This document shows, in pieces, positions 35,890 through 45,898 of a DNA stretch of 64,000 nt (position 1 is its first letter; the number at the start of each line of letters is the position of its first letter). The notes under the pieces are model-generated. The model had not been told where the DNA came from. It saw nothing but the letters and a program-made list of their open reading frames with translations, and searched no databases. Made by a program: the position numbers and the translations under genes. Source of the DNA: an uncultured Cedecea sp. (GTDB taxonomy: Bacteria > Pseudomonadota > Gammaproteobacteria > Enterobacterales > Enterobacteriaceae); NCBI RefSeq assembly GCF_947498825.1, contig NZ_CANMLV010000001.1:434001-498000 (forward strand). The letters are read 5' to 3'.

Positions 35890-37137
35890 ATGGCTCGATT
35901 CTCACCCTGGAGTGCTTTAGGTCTTGTCTTTATATTATCCGGAGCACAGAGCGGCTTATATGCTGCAGAATCAAAACCCTACATCATTGATAATAATGAC
36001 TTAACATTCAGTCTTGAACAAATTCAAGCCGGTAACCCTCGCTTCCTTAAAGCCGAAAATGCCTTAATTCAAAAAGCTAACTCAGCGCTTAATCAGCCTT
36101 TGCTCTCAGTGATGGATAAAACACTGGTGGCGGCGAGTGGCGATAAGCATGACTATTACAGCTTTCCACCTTACTGGTGGCCAGATCCGACCAAAAAAGA
36201 CGGTCTGCCCTATATTCGTAAAGACGGGCAAAACAATCCTGACGCCAGTAGTGATGCCACGGATAAAAAACGCCTGGTAAGAATGAGTAATAATGTCTCT
36301 AATCTCGCGCTTGCCTGGTATTTTACCAAGGATCAACGCTACAGTGATAAAGCGGCAGAGCAAATTCGCACTTGGTTCCTTAACCCTGCTACGCGTATGA
36401 ATCCTAATATGGCCTATGCTCAGGCGACACCTGGCGTGAATACCGGACGTGGAACAGGCATTATTGATACTCGTGTGCTGGTCAATGTTGTGGATGCTAT
36501 TCAGTTATTGCATTCATCAGGTGCAATAACTGAGATTGAATACAATGCGTTAAAAAAATGGTTTGGTGAATTATATTACTGGATGACGGTCAGCCCGAAT
36601 GGACTGAAAGAAGACAGCGGAAAAAATAACCACGGAACCTGGTATGATCTACAGACAGCCACTTTTGCGCAATTCAGTGGCAAGACTGATGATGCTAAAA
36701 AACGCCTGAATGTCACACAGAATCGCCGAATTCCAAATCATTTTGATGCAGAAGGCAAACAGATGCGTGAAGTTGCCAGAACGCGTTCGTGGCACTACAG
36801 TAATTTCAATCTGGAAGCCTACAGTCAGATAGCCGAACTCGGTGAAAAAATCTACGTTGATATCTGGAATCATAACGTCGATAACCATAATCTCCACAAC
36901 GGCTATCGCTATATCGCCAACTTTATAGACAGTAAAACGCCGTGGCCATGGAAAGACATGGATAAAATGGACGACAGAAAAGCCCTGCTAAGTCTATCCA
37001 GAGCCGCAAAAACATGGCCTGATGACACACTGCTTAACGAAAAGGCGCGCTATTTACAGGCTAAATATCCTGAGGATATTACTATTTTGCTCGCCCCCTT
37101 ACCGGTAAAACCAGAAGATAAAGGTGCTCACCAATAG
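35890..37137 (+). CDS. Secreted alginate-lyase-fold polysaccharide lyase (paralogue 2)
   Basis: 415 residues from the ATG at 35890, matching the start of paralogue 1. A TTG at 35884 is possible. Signal peptide MARFSPWSALGLVFILSGAQ ... cleaved near YAA-E. It is highly similar to the protein at 32282 along its length, so the pair arose by duplication around the heparinase-type gene. The catalytic NNHG (Asn246-Asn247-His248) and HYSNFNLEA Tyr are kept. The WHNNHG context has become GKNNHG and ELERTRP has become EVARTRS, which may change specificity or activity. It has its own upstream KdgR-like box. Confidence 0.87.
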   Translation: MARFSPWSALGLVFILSGAQSGLYAAESKPYIIDNNDLTFSLEQIQAGNPRFLKAENALIQKANSALNQPLLSVMDKTLVAASGDKHDYYSFPPYWWPDPTKKDGLPYIRKDGQNNPDASSDATDKKRLVRMSNNVSNLALAWYFTKDQRYSDKAAEQIRTWFLNPATRMNPNMAYAQATPGVNTGRGTGIIDTRVLVNVVDAIQLLHSSGAITEIEYNALKKWFGELYYWMTVSPNGLKEDSGKNNHGTWYDLQTATFAQFSGKTDDAKKRLNVTQNRRIPNHFDAEGKQMREVARTRSWHYSNFNLEAYSQIAELGEKIYVDIWNHNVDNHNLHNGYRYIANFIDSKTPWPWKDMDKMDDRKALLSLSRAAKTWPDDTLLNEKARYLQAKYPEDITILLAPLPVKPEDKGAHQ

Positions 37138-37166
37138 CATCAAGTCTCGACCCATACGCAATAAAC

Positions 37167-37187
37167 GCTATGCCCGACGGGCATAGC
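37167..37187 (+). terminator. Terminator-like hairpin after lyase paralogue 2
   Basis: Perfect 9-bp arms GCTATGCCC / GGGCATAGC around GAC, 30 bases after the stop. No T-run. Confidence 0.6.
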
Positions 37188-37379
37188 CGAGATAATATTT
37201 CGCTAATTTGAGGCGTATACGCCGTCAAACCCCTCTTAGTCCCAGGCAGCTTTCCTCTTCCTTTTTTATAAAAAAGTCATCGTTTGTCTTAAGACGAAAC
37301 GAATCAGCACAATCTATTTCCGCTAACAGGATCTAATAAAAATAGTATTAATAACTGAATGTAATATCGCCAATGGCCA

Positions 37380-37530
37380 TCAGTCACTTTGATTACGATT
37401 ATTTACTGTCACCTGACGATAGGCTGACAAATATTGATTGGGATCATCTTTATTTGTTCGGCGTTTAGTAAGATGCCCTCGGATTTTACTTGTACAGAAT
37501 TTACTCCCCTTTAAGGGGAGTCTTTTTTTA
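37380..37530 (+). ncRNA. Candidate small RNA ending in a strong intrinsic terminator
   Basis: At 37503-37521 a perfect ACTCCCC / GGGGAGT hairpin (loop TTTAA) is followed by CTTTTTTT. It lies more than 360 bases past the nearest upstream stop, beyond that gene's own hairpin, so it terminates something short. The 5' end and promoter are not evident and the start given is arbitrary. No known sRNA is recognised. Confidence 0.35.
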
Positions 37531-37727
37531 AAACAAACTGCAAGAAACGTTCCCATCCAGAATTTAACACCATAAAACTCGTTTAATATCGGCTTAATAT
37601 CCTGTTATTAAAAAGCGCATTCGATGCCTCACTCTTCCAAGAATCAACCATCTGATTGATTTTTAAATATACTGTGTGTCATCTGAATCCCTTCAGAAGC
37701 AGAGGGACTTCGGTGTTAGATGATTTG

Positions 37728-37750
37728 TCTGTTATCACAAATAACAGGCG
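37728..37750 (-). terminator. Hairpin after the COG0523 GTPase gene
   Basis: CTGTTAT / ATAACAG arms just downstream of the stop at 37754 on the minus strand. A weak terminator. Confidence 0.45.
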
Positions 37751-37753
37751 TAG

Positions 37754-38977
37754 TTAATCATCAAACCAGGCTTCAAGGGGATCCTCCAGCATTAACCAGC
37801 TTGCCAGACCTGCAGCCATTTCCTCATCGCTAAGCAAAGCATCATTAAGCTGTCTCTTTAATGACTGCTCGTCCATATCGATACCAATAAAAACCAGCTC
37901 CTGACGAGCATCACCTACACCATCCAGCCAGTGCTTCTGAATCAATGCCAGAGACTCTTTATCACTTGGCCAGTTTGCCCTCGGCACGCTCGCCCACCAG
38001 ATCCCTCCGTATCCTTGACGAGCGACACCTCCCGCCTGGGACCAAGTCCCGGCATATTCAGGCCGACTGGCTAACCAAAAATAGCCTTTAGAGCGAACCA
38101 CATTACGCAGATTTTTTTCCATCACCTGCGAAAAACGCAGTGGGTGGAAAGGACGACGAGCCCGGAAAACAAAACTGGTAATACCGTACTCTTCAGTTTC
38201 GGGCAGATGTTCTCCGCGTAGTTCCTTGAGCCAGCCAGGTGCCTCGGCCGCCTTGTCAAAATCAAATAATCCGGTATTAAGCACCGCATCCAGAGGAACC
38301 TTGCCAAAATGAGACTGCAAAATATCCGCTCGTGGATTCAAAGAGTGAAGAATAGCCATCAGTCGGTTTACTTGTGGCTGTTCCAGCAAATCGACTTTGT
38401 TTAATATCAGAACATCGCAGAATTCAATTTGTTCGATCAGAAGATCCACAACACTGCGTTCATCATCTTCACCCAGTGATTCTCCGCGAGACTGAATACT
38501 TGCATCAGACTCGTAATCATTCAGAAAATTAAACCCATCAACGACAGTCACCATCGTATCGAGTCTGGCAATAGCGGACAGGCTGTCTCCTTGCTCATCG
38601 GCAAAGGTAAAAGTTTCTGCGACCGGCAGCGGCTCCGAAATACCGGTAGACTCAATCACCAGTTGATCGAAACGCCCTTCTTTTGCCAGACGACTGACTT
38701 CCAGCAGTAAATCCTCACGCAACGTGCAGCAGATACACCCATTGCTCATTTCCACCAGTTTTTCATCGGTACGTGATAATTCAGCGCCGCCTCCCCTCAC
38801 CAAATCAGCATCAATATTGACTTCCGACATATCGTTCACAATCACCGCTACACGCCGATTTTCACGATTATTTAAAATATGATTCAGTAAGGTCGTTTTA
38901 CCGGCACCAAGAAAGCCGGACAGTACTGTGACAGGCAAGCGGGTATCCGCTTGAGCATTGATGATGATTTCCGACAT
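37754..38977 (-). CDS. COG0523-family GTP-binding metallochaperone (ZigA-like)
   Basis: G3E-family GTPase thought to deliver zinc to client proteins under zinc shortage. It has 407 residues from the ATG at 38977, with GTGAG upstream. Walker A is GFLGAGKT (residues 21-28), the family metal-binding motif CICC lies near residue 82, the guanine-specificity NKVD near residue 195, and the CobW C-terminal domain spans about residues 260-395. The ESTGISEP and VVDGFNF switch regions are present. Two Zur-type boxes sit directly upstream, which explains regulation. Transcribed alone. Confidence 0.92.
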   Translation of the reverse strand: MSEIIINAQADTRLPVTVLSGFLGAGKTTLLNHILNNRENRRVAVIVNDMSEVNIDADLVRGGGAELSRTDEKLVEMSNGCICCTLREDLLLEVSRLAKEGRFDQLVIESTGISEPLPVAETFTFADEQGDSLSAIARLDTMVTVVDGFNFLNDYESDASIQSRGESLGEDDERSVVDLLIEQIEFCDVLILNKVDLLEQPQVNRLMAILHSLNPRADILQSHFGKVPLDAVLNTGLFDFDKAAEAPGWLKELRGEHLPETEEYGITSFVFRARRPFHPLRFSQVMEKNLRNVVRSKGYFWLASRPEYAGTWSQAGGVARQGYGGIWWASVPRANWPSDKESLALIQKHWLDGVGDARQELVFIGIDMDEQSLKRQLNDALLSDEEMAAGLASWLMLEDPLEAWFDD

Positions 38978-38994
38978 TTGCAACTCACTTTAAT

Positions 38995-39036
38995 TGTTAT
39001 AACATAACATAAACAAGATGTTGTTATATTATAACA
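38995..39036 (-). promoter_or_regulatory. Two Zur boxes upstream of the COG0523 GTPase gene
   Basis: 39022-39036 is TGTTATATTATAACA, a perfect match to the Zur core TGTTATANTATAACA. 38995-39009 is TGTTATAACATAACA, with one mismatch. Both lie 18-60 bases before the ATG, where bound Zur would block transcription when zinc is sufficient. Confidence 0.8.
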
Positions 39037-39119
39037 ATAATAAAAAAACAATAGCGCAATCGGCTATTTATCAGAGTACGGTCAGATGAATTGAGTGGTG
39101 AATTGAAGCAGAAAAGTAA

Positions 39120-39146
39120 AAATGGCAGCCGAAGACTGCCATTTTT
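39120..39146. terminator. Terminator of the arabinitol operon (bidirectional)
   Basis: AAATGGCAG / CTGCCATTT with loop CCGAAGA, flanked by A- and T-runs on both sides. On the minus strand it ends the ABC permease transcript. Confidence 0.85.
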
Positions 39147-39161
39147 ACCTGGTGAAATGGT

Positions 39162-40142
39162 TTACGCGCGCTTACGAGATTTCATACTTTCCAGCATAAC
39201 GGCGGCAATTATGATGACCCCTTTCACCACTTGCTGGTTGTAGCCTGAAATATTCATCAGGTTCATCAAGTTTGAGATGATACTTAAGATAAGTACCCCA
39301 ATAATGGTATTAACCACGTTACCGCGGCCTCCAGCCAGGCTCGCGCCCCCTACGACCACTGCGGCAATCACATCCAGCTCAAAACCCACCGCCAGTACCG
39401 GCGAACCCACACCGGTACGCGTTGAGGCCAGTAATCCCGCCATGCCTGCGGCAAAACCACTGAGTGCATAAACGGCAAATTTATACCAGCCAACACGAAT
39501 ACCTGCGAAACGCGTTGCCGTTTCATTGGAGCCGATAGAGATAACCAGACGACCAAATGCAGTGTATTTATAAATAAAATGGGCAACCAGGGCAAAGATT
39601 ATCAGAATATAAACGGGTTTAGGCAGCCCGAGAAAGTAACCGGTACCAAAATCAACCAGAGCCATATCATCAATAAAGACGGGCTGACCTTTCGAGACAA
39701 TCAGTGACAGACCTCGGGCAATCGTCATCATTGCCAAAGTGGCAATAAAAGGAGCGATATTAAACGCAGTGACCAATACCCCCGAACCCGCCCCCACTAG
39801 CGCACCTATAAACAGGCTGGCAAATACCGCAGGCCAGAGACCAATTTCCGGAATAAGGATCGCTACCGCCACCGAGATCAGTGCCATAATAGAACCGACA
39901 GACAGATCGATTCCCCCGGTGAGAATAACAAACAGTAAACCTAATGCAGCCAGGCCCAATGGCACACTCTGACGCAGTACGTTGGTGAGATTATCGCCAC
40001 TGTAGAATTTATCTGACAAAAATCCGGCAATCACCAGCATCAGCAGAAAAACCATCAGCGTCGAATTGTTCATTAAAAATGTCAGTATCCCCTTTGCGGC
40101 CGAAGGGGTGGTTGTCGTGTGTGAAGTTGTGACTTTTTCCAT
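39162..40142 (-). CDS. Ribose-type ABC permease of the D-arabinitol locus
   Basis: CUT2-family permease (RbsC type), 326 residues. The GGIDLSVGSIMAL signature lies near residue 75, and the C-terminal region is IGVLILSIISNLMNLMNISG with QQVVKGVIIIAAV. It is the last gene of the operon dehydrogenase-kinase-binding protein-ATPase-permease. The single permease gene implies a homodimer. The likely substrate is a pentitol such as D-arabinitol, from the linked enzymes. Confidence 0.9.
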   Translation of the reverse strand: MEKVTTSHTTTTPSAAKGILTFLMNNSTLMVFLLMLVIAGFLSDKFYSGDNLTNVLRQSVPLGLAALGLLFVILTGGIDLSVGSIMALISVAVAILIPEIGLWPAVFASLFIGALVGAGSGVLVTAFNIAPFIATLAMMTIARGLSLIVSKGQPVFIDDMALVDFGTGYFLGLPKPVYILIIFALVAHFIYKYTAFGRLVISIGSNETATRFAGIRVGWYKFAVYALSGFAAGMAGLLASTRTGVGSPVLAVGFELDVIAAVVVGGASLAGGRGNVVNTIIGVLILSIISNLMNLMNISGYNQQVVKGVIIIAAVMLESMKSRKRA

Positions 40143-40158
40143 TATCTGGGTTCCCCTT

Positions 40159-41658
40159 TCAGACTAAAGCGCGTTTCGGAATAGCATGTTTCATAATATT
40201 TTCTTCTGTGATGTCATTCCCGGTAAGCTCACGGGTAATACTGCCTTCACTCATGACATAAACCCGATGAGAGAGATTAATCACCTCCACCATTTCGGAT
40301 GAAATCAAAATAATGGCGTAGCCACGTTTGGCGAGGTCATGAATCACGTTGTAGATTTCGACTTTGGCACCGACATCAACACCACGGGTGGGCTCATCAA
40401 GAATAAGGACATCACAATCTGTATTAAGCCATTTCGCGATAACCACTTTTTGCTGGTTACCACCACTGAGGCTGGATAAGGGATCCTCTACCGAACCGAG
40501 CTTAATTTTCAGTTTATTGCGATACTCTTCGGCGAGTTTTTTATCTTTACGATGACTGATAATCCCTAAGCGATAGCAAACGTCTTTCAGACGGGAAATC
40601 GAGATATTCTCGCGAATACTTTGTGCCAGAATAGCCCCTTGTTCTTTACGACTTTCCGGAACCAGGCCGATTCCATGATTCATGGCATCTACAGGGTGAT
40701 GAATCGTAATCGGTTGGCCATTTTTCTTGATGGTGCCGCTGGCCATACGGTCAATGCCGAATAAACAGCGCGCTATCTCAGTACGTCCGGCGCCGACCAG
40801 CCCGGCTAAACCGATAATTTCACCTTTGCGCACATGGAGATTGATATCCCGTAACAGAGTACGCGTGGACAAATTCTCTATCCGTAAAATCTCGTCTGTT
40901 TGCGGAGTATTCAGTTCAGGATAAAGATTCTCAAATTTACGTCCGACCATTGCGGCAATAATATCGTCTTCTGTACAAATTTTAGGGTCAAGATCCCCCA
41001 TCGACTCACCATCTTTAATCACACTGATGGCATCGGCTATCATAAAAATCTCTTCCAGTCGGTGAGAGATATAGAGAATCGTCACCCCCTGACCTTTTAG
41101 CAGTTTAAGCTGGCTGAACAGAATGCTTATTTCACGTTCGGACAAGACAGCGGTCGGCTCATCGAGAATAAGGAACTTCACGTCACGGGCCAGCGACTTA
41201 GCGATTTCCACCATTTGCTGATAGGCAACACTAAGATTCCCAACCTTCTCTTCCGGTGAGATATCAAATCCCAGTCGGCTCAATACTTTGGCCGCTTTAT
41301 GATTCAGTTCTTTCCAGTTGATGATTTTCTTACCCGAGGTTAAATCATCCAGAAAGATATTCTCTGCAACAGTCAAGTCCGGTGCTAAAGCCAGCTCCTG
41401 ATAAATGATGCCAATTTTGTGTTCGCGGCTTTGTCCGGGAGTGGTGAAATGTACCTCTTCTCCGTTAATCTGTAGCGTTCCGCCATCTTTGATATAAATA
41501 CCGGAGAGGATCTTCATTAACGTTGATTTTCCCGCGCCATTCTCACCGACAATGGCGTGCACATCTCCGTGTTTAACTTGCAGGCTGACGTTTCTCAGGG
41601 CATGAACCCCGCCAAAACGCTTTTTTACTTTGTCGATGACTATTGCATATTCTTGCAT
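40159..41658 (-). CDS. Ribose-type ABC ATPase of the D-arabinitol locus
   Basis: Double nucleotide-binding-domain ATPase of the RbsA family, 499 residues. The first domain has GENGAGKST (about residue 38), LSVAYQQMVEIAKSL and FLILDEPTAVL. The second has GLVGAGRTE (about residue 285), LSGGNQQKVVIAKWL and VLILDEPTRGVD. It follows the binding-protein gene across a stable hairpin that would reduce its expression relative to that gene. Confidence 0.9.
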   Translation of the reverse strand: MQEYAIVIDKVKKRFGGVHALRNVSLQVKHGDVHAIVGENGAGKSTLMKILSGIYIKDGGTLQINGEEVHFTTPGQSREHKIGIIYQELALAPDLTVAENIFLDDLTSGKKIINWKELNHKAAKVLSRLGFDISPEEKVGNLSVAYQQMVEIAKSLARDVKFLILDEPTAVLSEREISILFSQLKLLKGQGVTILYISHRLEEIFMIADAISVIKDGESMGDLDPKICTEDDIIAAMVGRKFENLYPELNTPQTDEILRIENLSTRTLLRDINLHVRKGEIIGLAGLVGAGRTEIARCLFGIDRMASGTIKKNGQPITIHHPVDAMNHGIGLVPESRKEQGAILAQSIRENISISRLKDVCYRLGIISHRKDKKLAEEYRNKLKIKLGSVEDPLSSLSGGNQQKVVIAKWLNTDCDVLILDEPTRGVDVGAKVEIYNVIHDLAKRGYAIILISSEMVEVINLSHRVYVMSEGSITRELTGNDITEENIMKHAIPKRALV

Positions 41659-41686
41659 CTGGCATGCCCCATTGACGCTGTTTTAA

Positions 41687-41719
41687 CATTGCGGGCAGAA
41701 GACATTTCTGCCCGCAATG
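41687..41719 (-). other. Intercistronic stem-loop after the sugar-binding protein gene
   Basis: Perfect 14-bp arms CATTGCGGGCAGAA / TTCTGCCCGCAATG around GACAT, with only short T-stretches. Located between binding-protein and ATPase genes, it probably protects the upstream mRNA and lowers read-through. Confidence 0.65.
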
Positions 41720-41724
41720 GCGGA

Positions 41725-42696
41725 TCAGAAAATAGAGTCTTTGTTGTAATATTTACTGACGTTATCTTTAGTTATCAGGATCGAAGGAATATAAACGTAG
41801 TCAGGGAAGTCTTTATTTCCAGCCTGGTATTTATCAATCACATCCATAACTGTATCCGTCAGCAGGTCGGGGTTATTTGAGGCGGTAGCCTGAATATCAC
41901 CGCGCTGAATAGCTTCCAGTCCTCTTTTGTAGCCATCGTGTGAGAAGACTTTGACATTTTGCAGTTTATTCGCCGCTCTCAGAGACAGCACAGCCCCCAG
42001 CGCCATATCATCCATTTCGCTATAGACGCAGTTAATTTTATCGCCATGAGCAACAATTAAGTCTTCCATCGCTTTCAGGCCGCCCTGCTGATCCCAGTTA
42101 CCCCAGCCCTGGCTTAACACGTTAACCTGAGTATGGTTATATTTACGTAGCTGGGCTTCCATTACGCCACGGAAGAAGTTCGTACGGCGGGCTTCGCCTA
42201 CCAGGTTACCTTGGTTACCACTAATTACCACGCAATTCAGTGGCTTATCACCAAATTGATCAACGGCGAACTCGCCAATAAGAATATTGTTTTTCGCGTT
42301 ATTTGCCTGCACACGCGTTACCACTGGTGCATCGAGGGAAATATCGCTGTCGAGTACGATAACCGGAACATTTTTGTTTTTAGCAATCTGAGCAATACGC
42401 TGCCCCGCTTCCGGATCCTGTGGATTCAGCACCAGGTAATTAATGCCTTGTGCCAGCATATCTTCCACATCAGAGATCTGTTTATTCAGATCGCCACGCG
42501 CATCGGTGGTAATGAGTTCATACCCGTGATCTTTGGCATGAATTTTCATGTATTCAGTCAAACCATTAAAGAACGCACCATTCAGGGTACGGTTGGCAAA
42601 GCCAATTTTCACTTTGTCATCTGCCAGAGCAGACGTTGTTGCAGTGACAGAGACCAGTGCAAGTGTGACGCCCCAAACGAGTTTTTTTATTGTCAT
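41725..42696 (-). CDS. Ribose-type periplasmic binding protein of the D-arabinitol locus
   Basis: 323 residues, with a signal peptide MTIKKLVWGVTLALVSVTAT ... ending SALA-D, then a ribose-binding-protein fold (KIGFANRTLNGAFFNGLTEY; LAQGINYLVLNPQDPEA; VYSEMDDMALGAVLSLR; SHDGYKRGLEAIQ). The ATG at 42696 has AAGGAAAAC upstream. Linked to a polyol dehydrogenase and xylulokinase, so the ligand is likely D-arabinitol or a related pentitol (inference). Confidence 0.9.
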   Translation of the reverse strand: MTIKKLVWGVTLALVSVTATTSALADDKVKIGFANRTLNGAFFNGLTEYMKIHAKDHGYELITTDARGDLNKQISDVEDMLAQGINYLVLNPQDPEAGQRIAQIAKNKNVPVIVLDSDISLDAPVVTRVQANNAKNNILIGEFAVDQFGDKPLNCVVISGNQGNLVGEARRTNFFRGVMEAQLRKYNHTQVNVLSQGWGNWDQQGGLKAMEDLIVAHGDKINCVYSEMDDMALGAVLSLRAANKLQNVKVFSHDGYKRGLEAIQRGDIQATASNNPDLLTDTVMDVIDKYQAGNKDFPDYVYIPSILITKDNVSKYYNKDSIF

Positions 42697-42756
42697 CTTG
42701 TTTTCCTTATAGAGAGATACAGAGTGTTGCCTGTGGTAGAAAAATCGAGATTCAGA

Positions 42757-44226
42757 TCATTTCAGTAAGTCACGCGCTTCAACCTGCTGGCGATAGAGTA
42801 AACGCCAGTGTTTTAAGCGATGTTGTAATCGTTCAAACCGGGAAGTATCGGGCACATACCGATGCCGCTCTGGCGGTTTGACACACACGGTTTGTTCCGC
42901 AGCGCCAGTTGCCAGTTGCGCAAGTCTTGCAGCACCCAATGCTCCGCCCGCCTCGCTGCCTTCATGGGTGATAATCAACAAATTCAGTACATCGGCTATC
43001 AACTGTGCCCAGTAAGGACTGCGTGCGCCGCCGCCGACTAAAGAACATTGCGTGAGTTCGGTTCCCGCGTCATTCAGCACCTGCAGACCGTCCGCCAGGC
43101 CGAAAGTCACCCCCTCAATGACGGCATAACCAAGATGCGCACGGGTTGTCGCATGCTTCAAACCACTGAATGCACCTTCAGCTAAAGCGTCGTTATGCGG
43201 CGTACGCTCTCCGGAGAGGTAGGGTAAAAACAGAGGAGCCTGCTCCCGCTGCTCATCACTGAGCTGTTCAACTTCGGCCATTAACGTACTTTCACTGCAG
43301 CCCGTTAACTGACAGAGCCAGCGCAGAGCACTTGCCGCCGTCAGCATGACACTCATTTGATGCCAGCGATTCGGCAATGCATGGCAAAAAGCATGCACTG
43401 CCGACTGTGGATTAGGCCGGTAGCAATCATTAACCGCAAATAACACGCCAGAGGTGCCGAGGGAGATAAAAGCATCCCCGGTATTGATAGCGCCAATACC
43501 CACTGCACTTGCGGCATTATCACCACCGCCACCCGCGATAATGACGCCCTCTTTCAGGCCCCACTGTGCGGCAATCTCGGCTTTTAAGATGCCACTGGCC
43601 TGTGATCCTTCGACCAAAGCAGGCATCATGTCGCGGTTTAAGCCACAGGCATCGAGCAAATCGTCTGACCAGTCACGGCGGGCGACATCCAGCCACAGTG
43701 TGCCTGCCGCATCCGACATTTCACTGACCATTTCCCCGGTCATGCACCAGCGCAGATAGTCTTTCGGTAACAGCACATATGCCGTTTGCGCAAAGATGTC
43801 GGGTTCGTGTTCAGCGACCCACAGCAGTTTGGGTGCCGTAAATCCCGGCATCGCCAGATTACCGGCAATAGCATGTAGCTGTGGGGCTTTACGCGTCAGC
43901 CTTTCGCACTGCGCGGCACTCCGGGTGTCGTTCCAGAGAATACAAGGTCGCAGAACCTCCCCTTGGTTATTCAGTAACACTGCACCGTGCATCTGCCCGG
44001 ACAGGCCAATCGCACTGATCTCAGACCAGCGCTCACCGATATTACTGCGCAGTTGCTGCACTGCCTGATTCAGTGCCTGCCACCAGGCCTCAGGTTGCTG
44101 TTCTGACCAGTGCGGATGAGGACGTTGGACAGTTAATGGCACACCGGCAGTCGCCAGGATAGTGCCATTATCATCAAGCACCAGCGCTTTTATCTCTGAG
44201 GTTCCAGCATCAATGCCCAGATACAT
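42757..44226 (-). CDS. xylB: D-xylulokinase
   Basis: FGGY-family kinase that phosphorylates D-xylulose to xylulose-5-phosphate for the pentose-phosphate pathway. It has 489 residues from the ATG at 44226 (GAGGAGG upstream). It tracks E. coli XylB closely: [12 protein letters not shown] at the N-terminus, [11 protein letters not shown], the catalytic-region [27 protein letters not shown], and the second FGGY signature region [12 protein letters not shown]. Its first 17 bases overlap the end of the dehydrogenase gene. In this operon it consumes the D-xylulose made from D-arabinitol, the role called dalK in Klebsiella. Confidence 0.92.
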   Translation of the reverse strand: MYLGIDAGTSEIKALVLDDNGTILATAGVPLTVQRPHPHWSEQQPEAWWQALNQAVQQLRSNIGERWSEISAIGLSGQMHGAVLLNNQGEVLRPCILWNDTRSAAQCERLTRKAPQLHAIAGNLAMPGFTAPKLLWVAEHEPDIFAQTAYVLLPKDYLRWCMTGEMVSEMSDAAGTLWLDVARRDWSDDLLDACGLNRDMMPALVEGSQASGILKAEIAAQWGLKEGVIIAGGGGDNAASAVGIGAINTGDAFISLGTSGVLFAVNDCYRPNPQSAVHAFCHALPNRWHQMSVMLTAASALRWLCQLTGCSESTLMAEVEQLSDEQREQAPLFLPYLSGERTPHNDALAEGAFSGLKHATTRAHLGYAVIEGVTFGLADGLQVLNDAGTELTQCSLVGGGARSPYWAQLIADVLNLLIITHEGSEAGGALGAARLAQLATGAAEQTVCVKPPERHRYVPDTSRFERLQHRLKHWRLLYRQQVEARDLLK

Positions 44227-45595
44227 AACCAGCCTCCTCAAGGCGAGCCACGGTATCGCGCATCAGTCGGGCAAACCGCGGATCGCTTGCCAGTGGTCCA
44301 AATAATGTTTCATCGGCAGTAAAGCGTGCCAGGGCATCATCTGCTGCCAGCAGAGTATGCATGGCCTCTTCGTCAAGAACGCCATCCTGGTAGGTATAAG
44401 GCAGTTCGCCCCGATGCCAGCGTTGCAAGAACAGGAAAAACAGTGCAGGTAAGACGGCGGTCGCACGCGGTTCTGCGCCACGCTGATAGCATTCAAGAAG
44501 TGTCGGCGTGATAAAGCCCGGGATCTTCGATAAACCATCTGCCGCGACACGCTGGTTGGTATCCTGAATATAAGGATTACTGAAACGGGATAACACCACA
44601 TCCCGATACGCTTCCAGATCCAGCGGACTTGGGGTTAAACAAGGGATCACATCTTCGGTAACGTAGTCCCATGCCAGCTGACGAATAGCGTCAGTTTGCG
44701 TGCTTTCATGAATATATGACTGGCCTTTTAGCGTACCTGCCCAGGCAATACAGCTGTGGCTGGCATTCAGAATACGAATTTTAGCCTCTTCCCATGGCAG
44801 CACCGATGCCACCATTTCAACACCGACATTTTCCAAAGCCGGGCGTCCGGCGATAAAGTCATCTTCAATAACCCATTGAATAAAAGCTTCACCCATCACC
44901 GGAACACGGTCTTCTATTCCCATTTCCTGACGAACCCTGTCAGCAATATCTGCTGTCGGGCGCGGCGTTATACGATCCACCATCGTGTTTGGCGAAGTCG
45001 TGTGTTTTTCTACCCAGTTGCAAAGTTCAAGATCATCACTTAACCCCAGAAAGGTCAGAAAACCGGCCCGGAAACGCTCACCGTTGTGACGCAAATTATC
45101 GCAGTTCAGTAAGGTCACAGGCTGGCCATGTTGTTTGAGTCTGGCACGTAATACACGCGCCAATGCACCATAAATGGTACGTGCTTCACCCGCGAGATCT
45201 GCCTGAATATCAGGGTGACGCGGATCAAGCCGATGGTCGGTGTCAAGGTAGTAACCGCCTTCCGTAACGGTAAAAGCGATCACTTTAGTATTTTCATCAG
45301 CCCCCTGAGCCACGATAGCGCTGAGCGACTCATCCCACGGCAGCACTTTTTTTACTGAGGTGATGGTTTCATAGCAGCGTTCACCTTCCGGTGTCACCGT
45401 TTCCAGCTGATATTGCCCCTGTTGCTCAGCCAAAGCGGCGAGAAGAGGCCCGGCATCATTGCGAATATTACCGAGGGCGATATGCCAGCGGTCATCTCCC
45501 TGTTCCAGCAGACGATGCAGATACCAGGCCTGGTGAGCACGGTGAAAAGATCCCGCGCCCAGATGCATCCAGTAATACGGTTTTGATGTTGTCAT
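44210..45595 (-). CDS. dalD: D-arabinitol 4-dehydrogenase (long-chain mannitol dehydrogenase family)
   Basis: Oxidises D-arabinitol to D-xylulose with NAD+. It has 461 residues from the ATG at 45595 (AGGGGAAGAG upstream), the usual length for DalD. The N-terminal Rossmann segment [20 protein letters not shown] (about residues 10-29) is typical of the polyol-specific long-chain dehydrogenases. The active-site lysine and histidine region is expected around [16 protein letters not shown] (about residue 270). The neighbouring xylulokinase supports D-arabinitol over mannitol or fructuronate. First gene of the operon, divergent from the SorC-type regulator. Confidence 0.82.
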   Translation of the reverse strand: MTTSKPYYWMHLGAGSFHRAHQAWYLHRLLEQGDDRWHIALGNIRNDAGPLLAALAEQQGQYQLETVTPEGERCYETITSVKKVLPWDESLSAIVAQGADENTKVIAFTVTEGGYYLDTDHRLDPRHPDIQADLAGEARTIYGALARVLRARLKQHGQPVTLLNCDNLRHNGERFRAGFLTFLGLSDDLELCNWVEKHTTSPNTMVDRITPRPTADIADRVRQEMGIEDRVPVMGEAFIQWVIEDDFIAGRPALENVGVEMVASVLPWEEAKIRILNASHSCIAWAGTLKGQSYIHESTQTDAIRQLAWDYVTEDVIPCLTPSPLDLEAYRDVVLSRFSNPYIQDTNQRVAADGLSKIPGFITPTLLECYQRGAEPRATAVLPALFFLFLQRWHRGELPYTYQDGVLDEEAMHTLLAADDALARFTADETLFGPLASDPRFARLMRDTVARLEEAGYVSGH

Positions 45596-45623
45596 TCTCT
45601 TCCCCTTGGCATAAAACAAAAGT

Positions 45624-45695
45624 GAGCAATTATTTAATTGCAGGGCAATTATTCGTTTTAAAGTTAAATGAATAATTGCCCTATTACTGAGCAAT
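45624..45695. promoter_or_regulatory. SorC-type operator region between dalD and its regulator
   Basis: 12-bp inverted repeat GGGCAATTATTC (45643-45654) / GAATAATTGCCC (45670-45681) with a 15-base spacer. Further half-sites, GAGCAATTATTT on the left and GAGCAATAGATC on the right, adjoin. It is placed just upstream of dalD and divergent from the regulator gene, as expected for its binding site. Confidence 0.65.
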
Positions 45696-45898
45696 AGATC
45701 ACATAATCGAATATTCCACTGTCAGTGTCAGGGAGGTGATTACGCTATAGTGATGCCAGAAACCGCGCAGGCCAGGCCGATTTAATGGCGGACAGTTGAC
45801 GTGGAACGCAGTAAAAAAACTTCACTATTCTGGATATCAGATGCAGTACTATGGCGAAAATTAGCTGACCAGCACGCTGGTAAGGAACAGGGCGAGTG

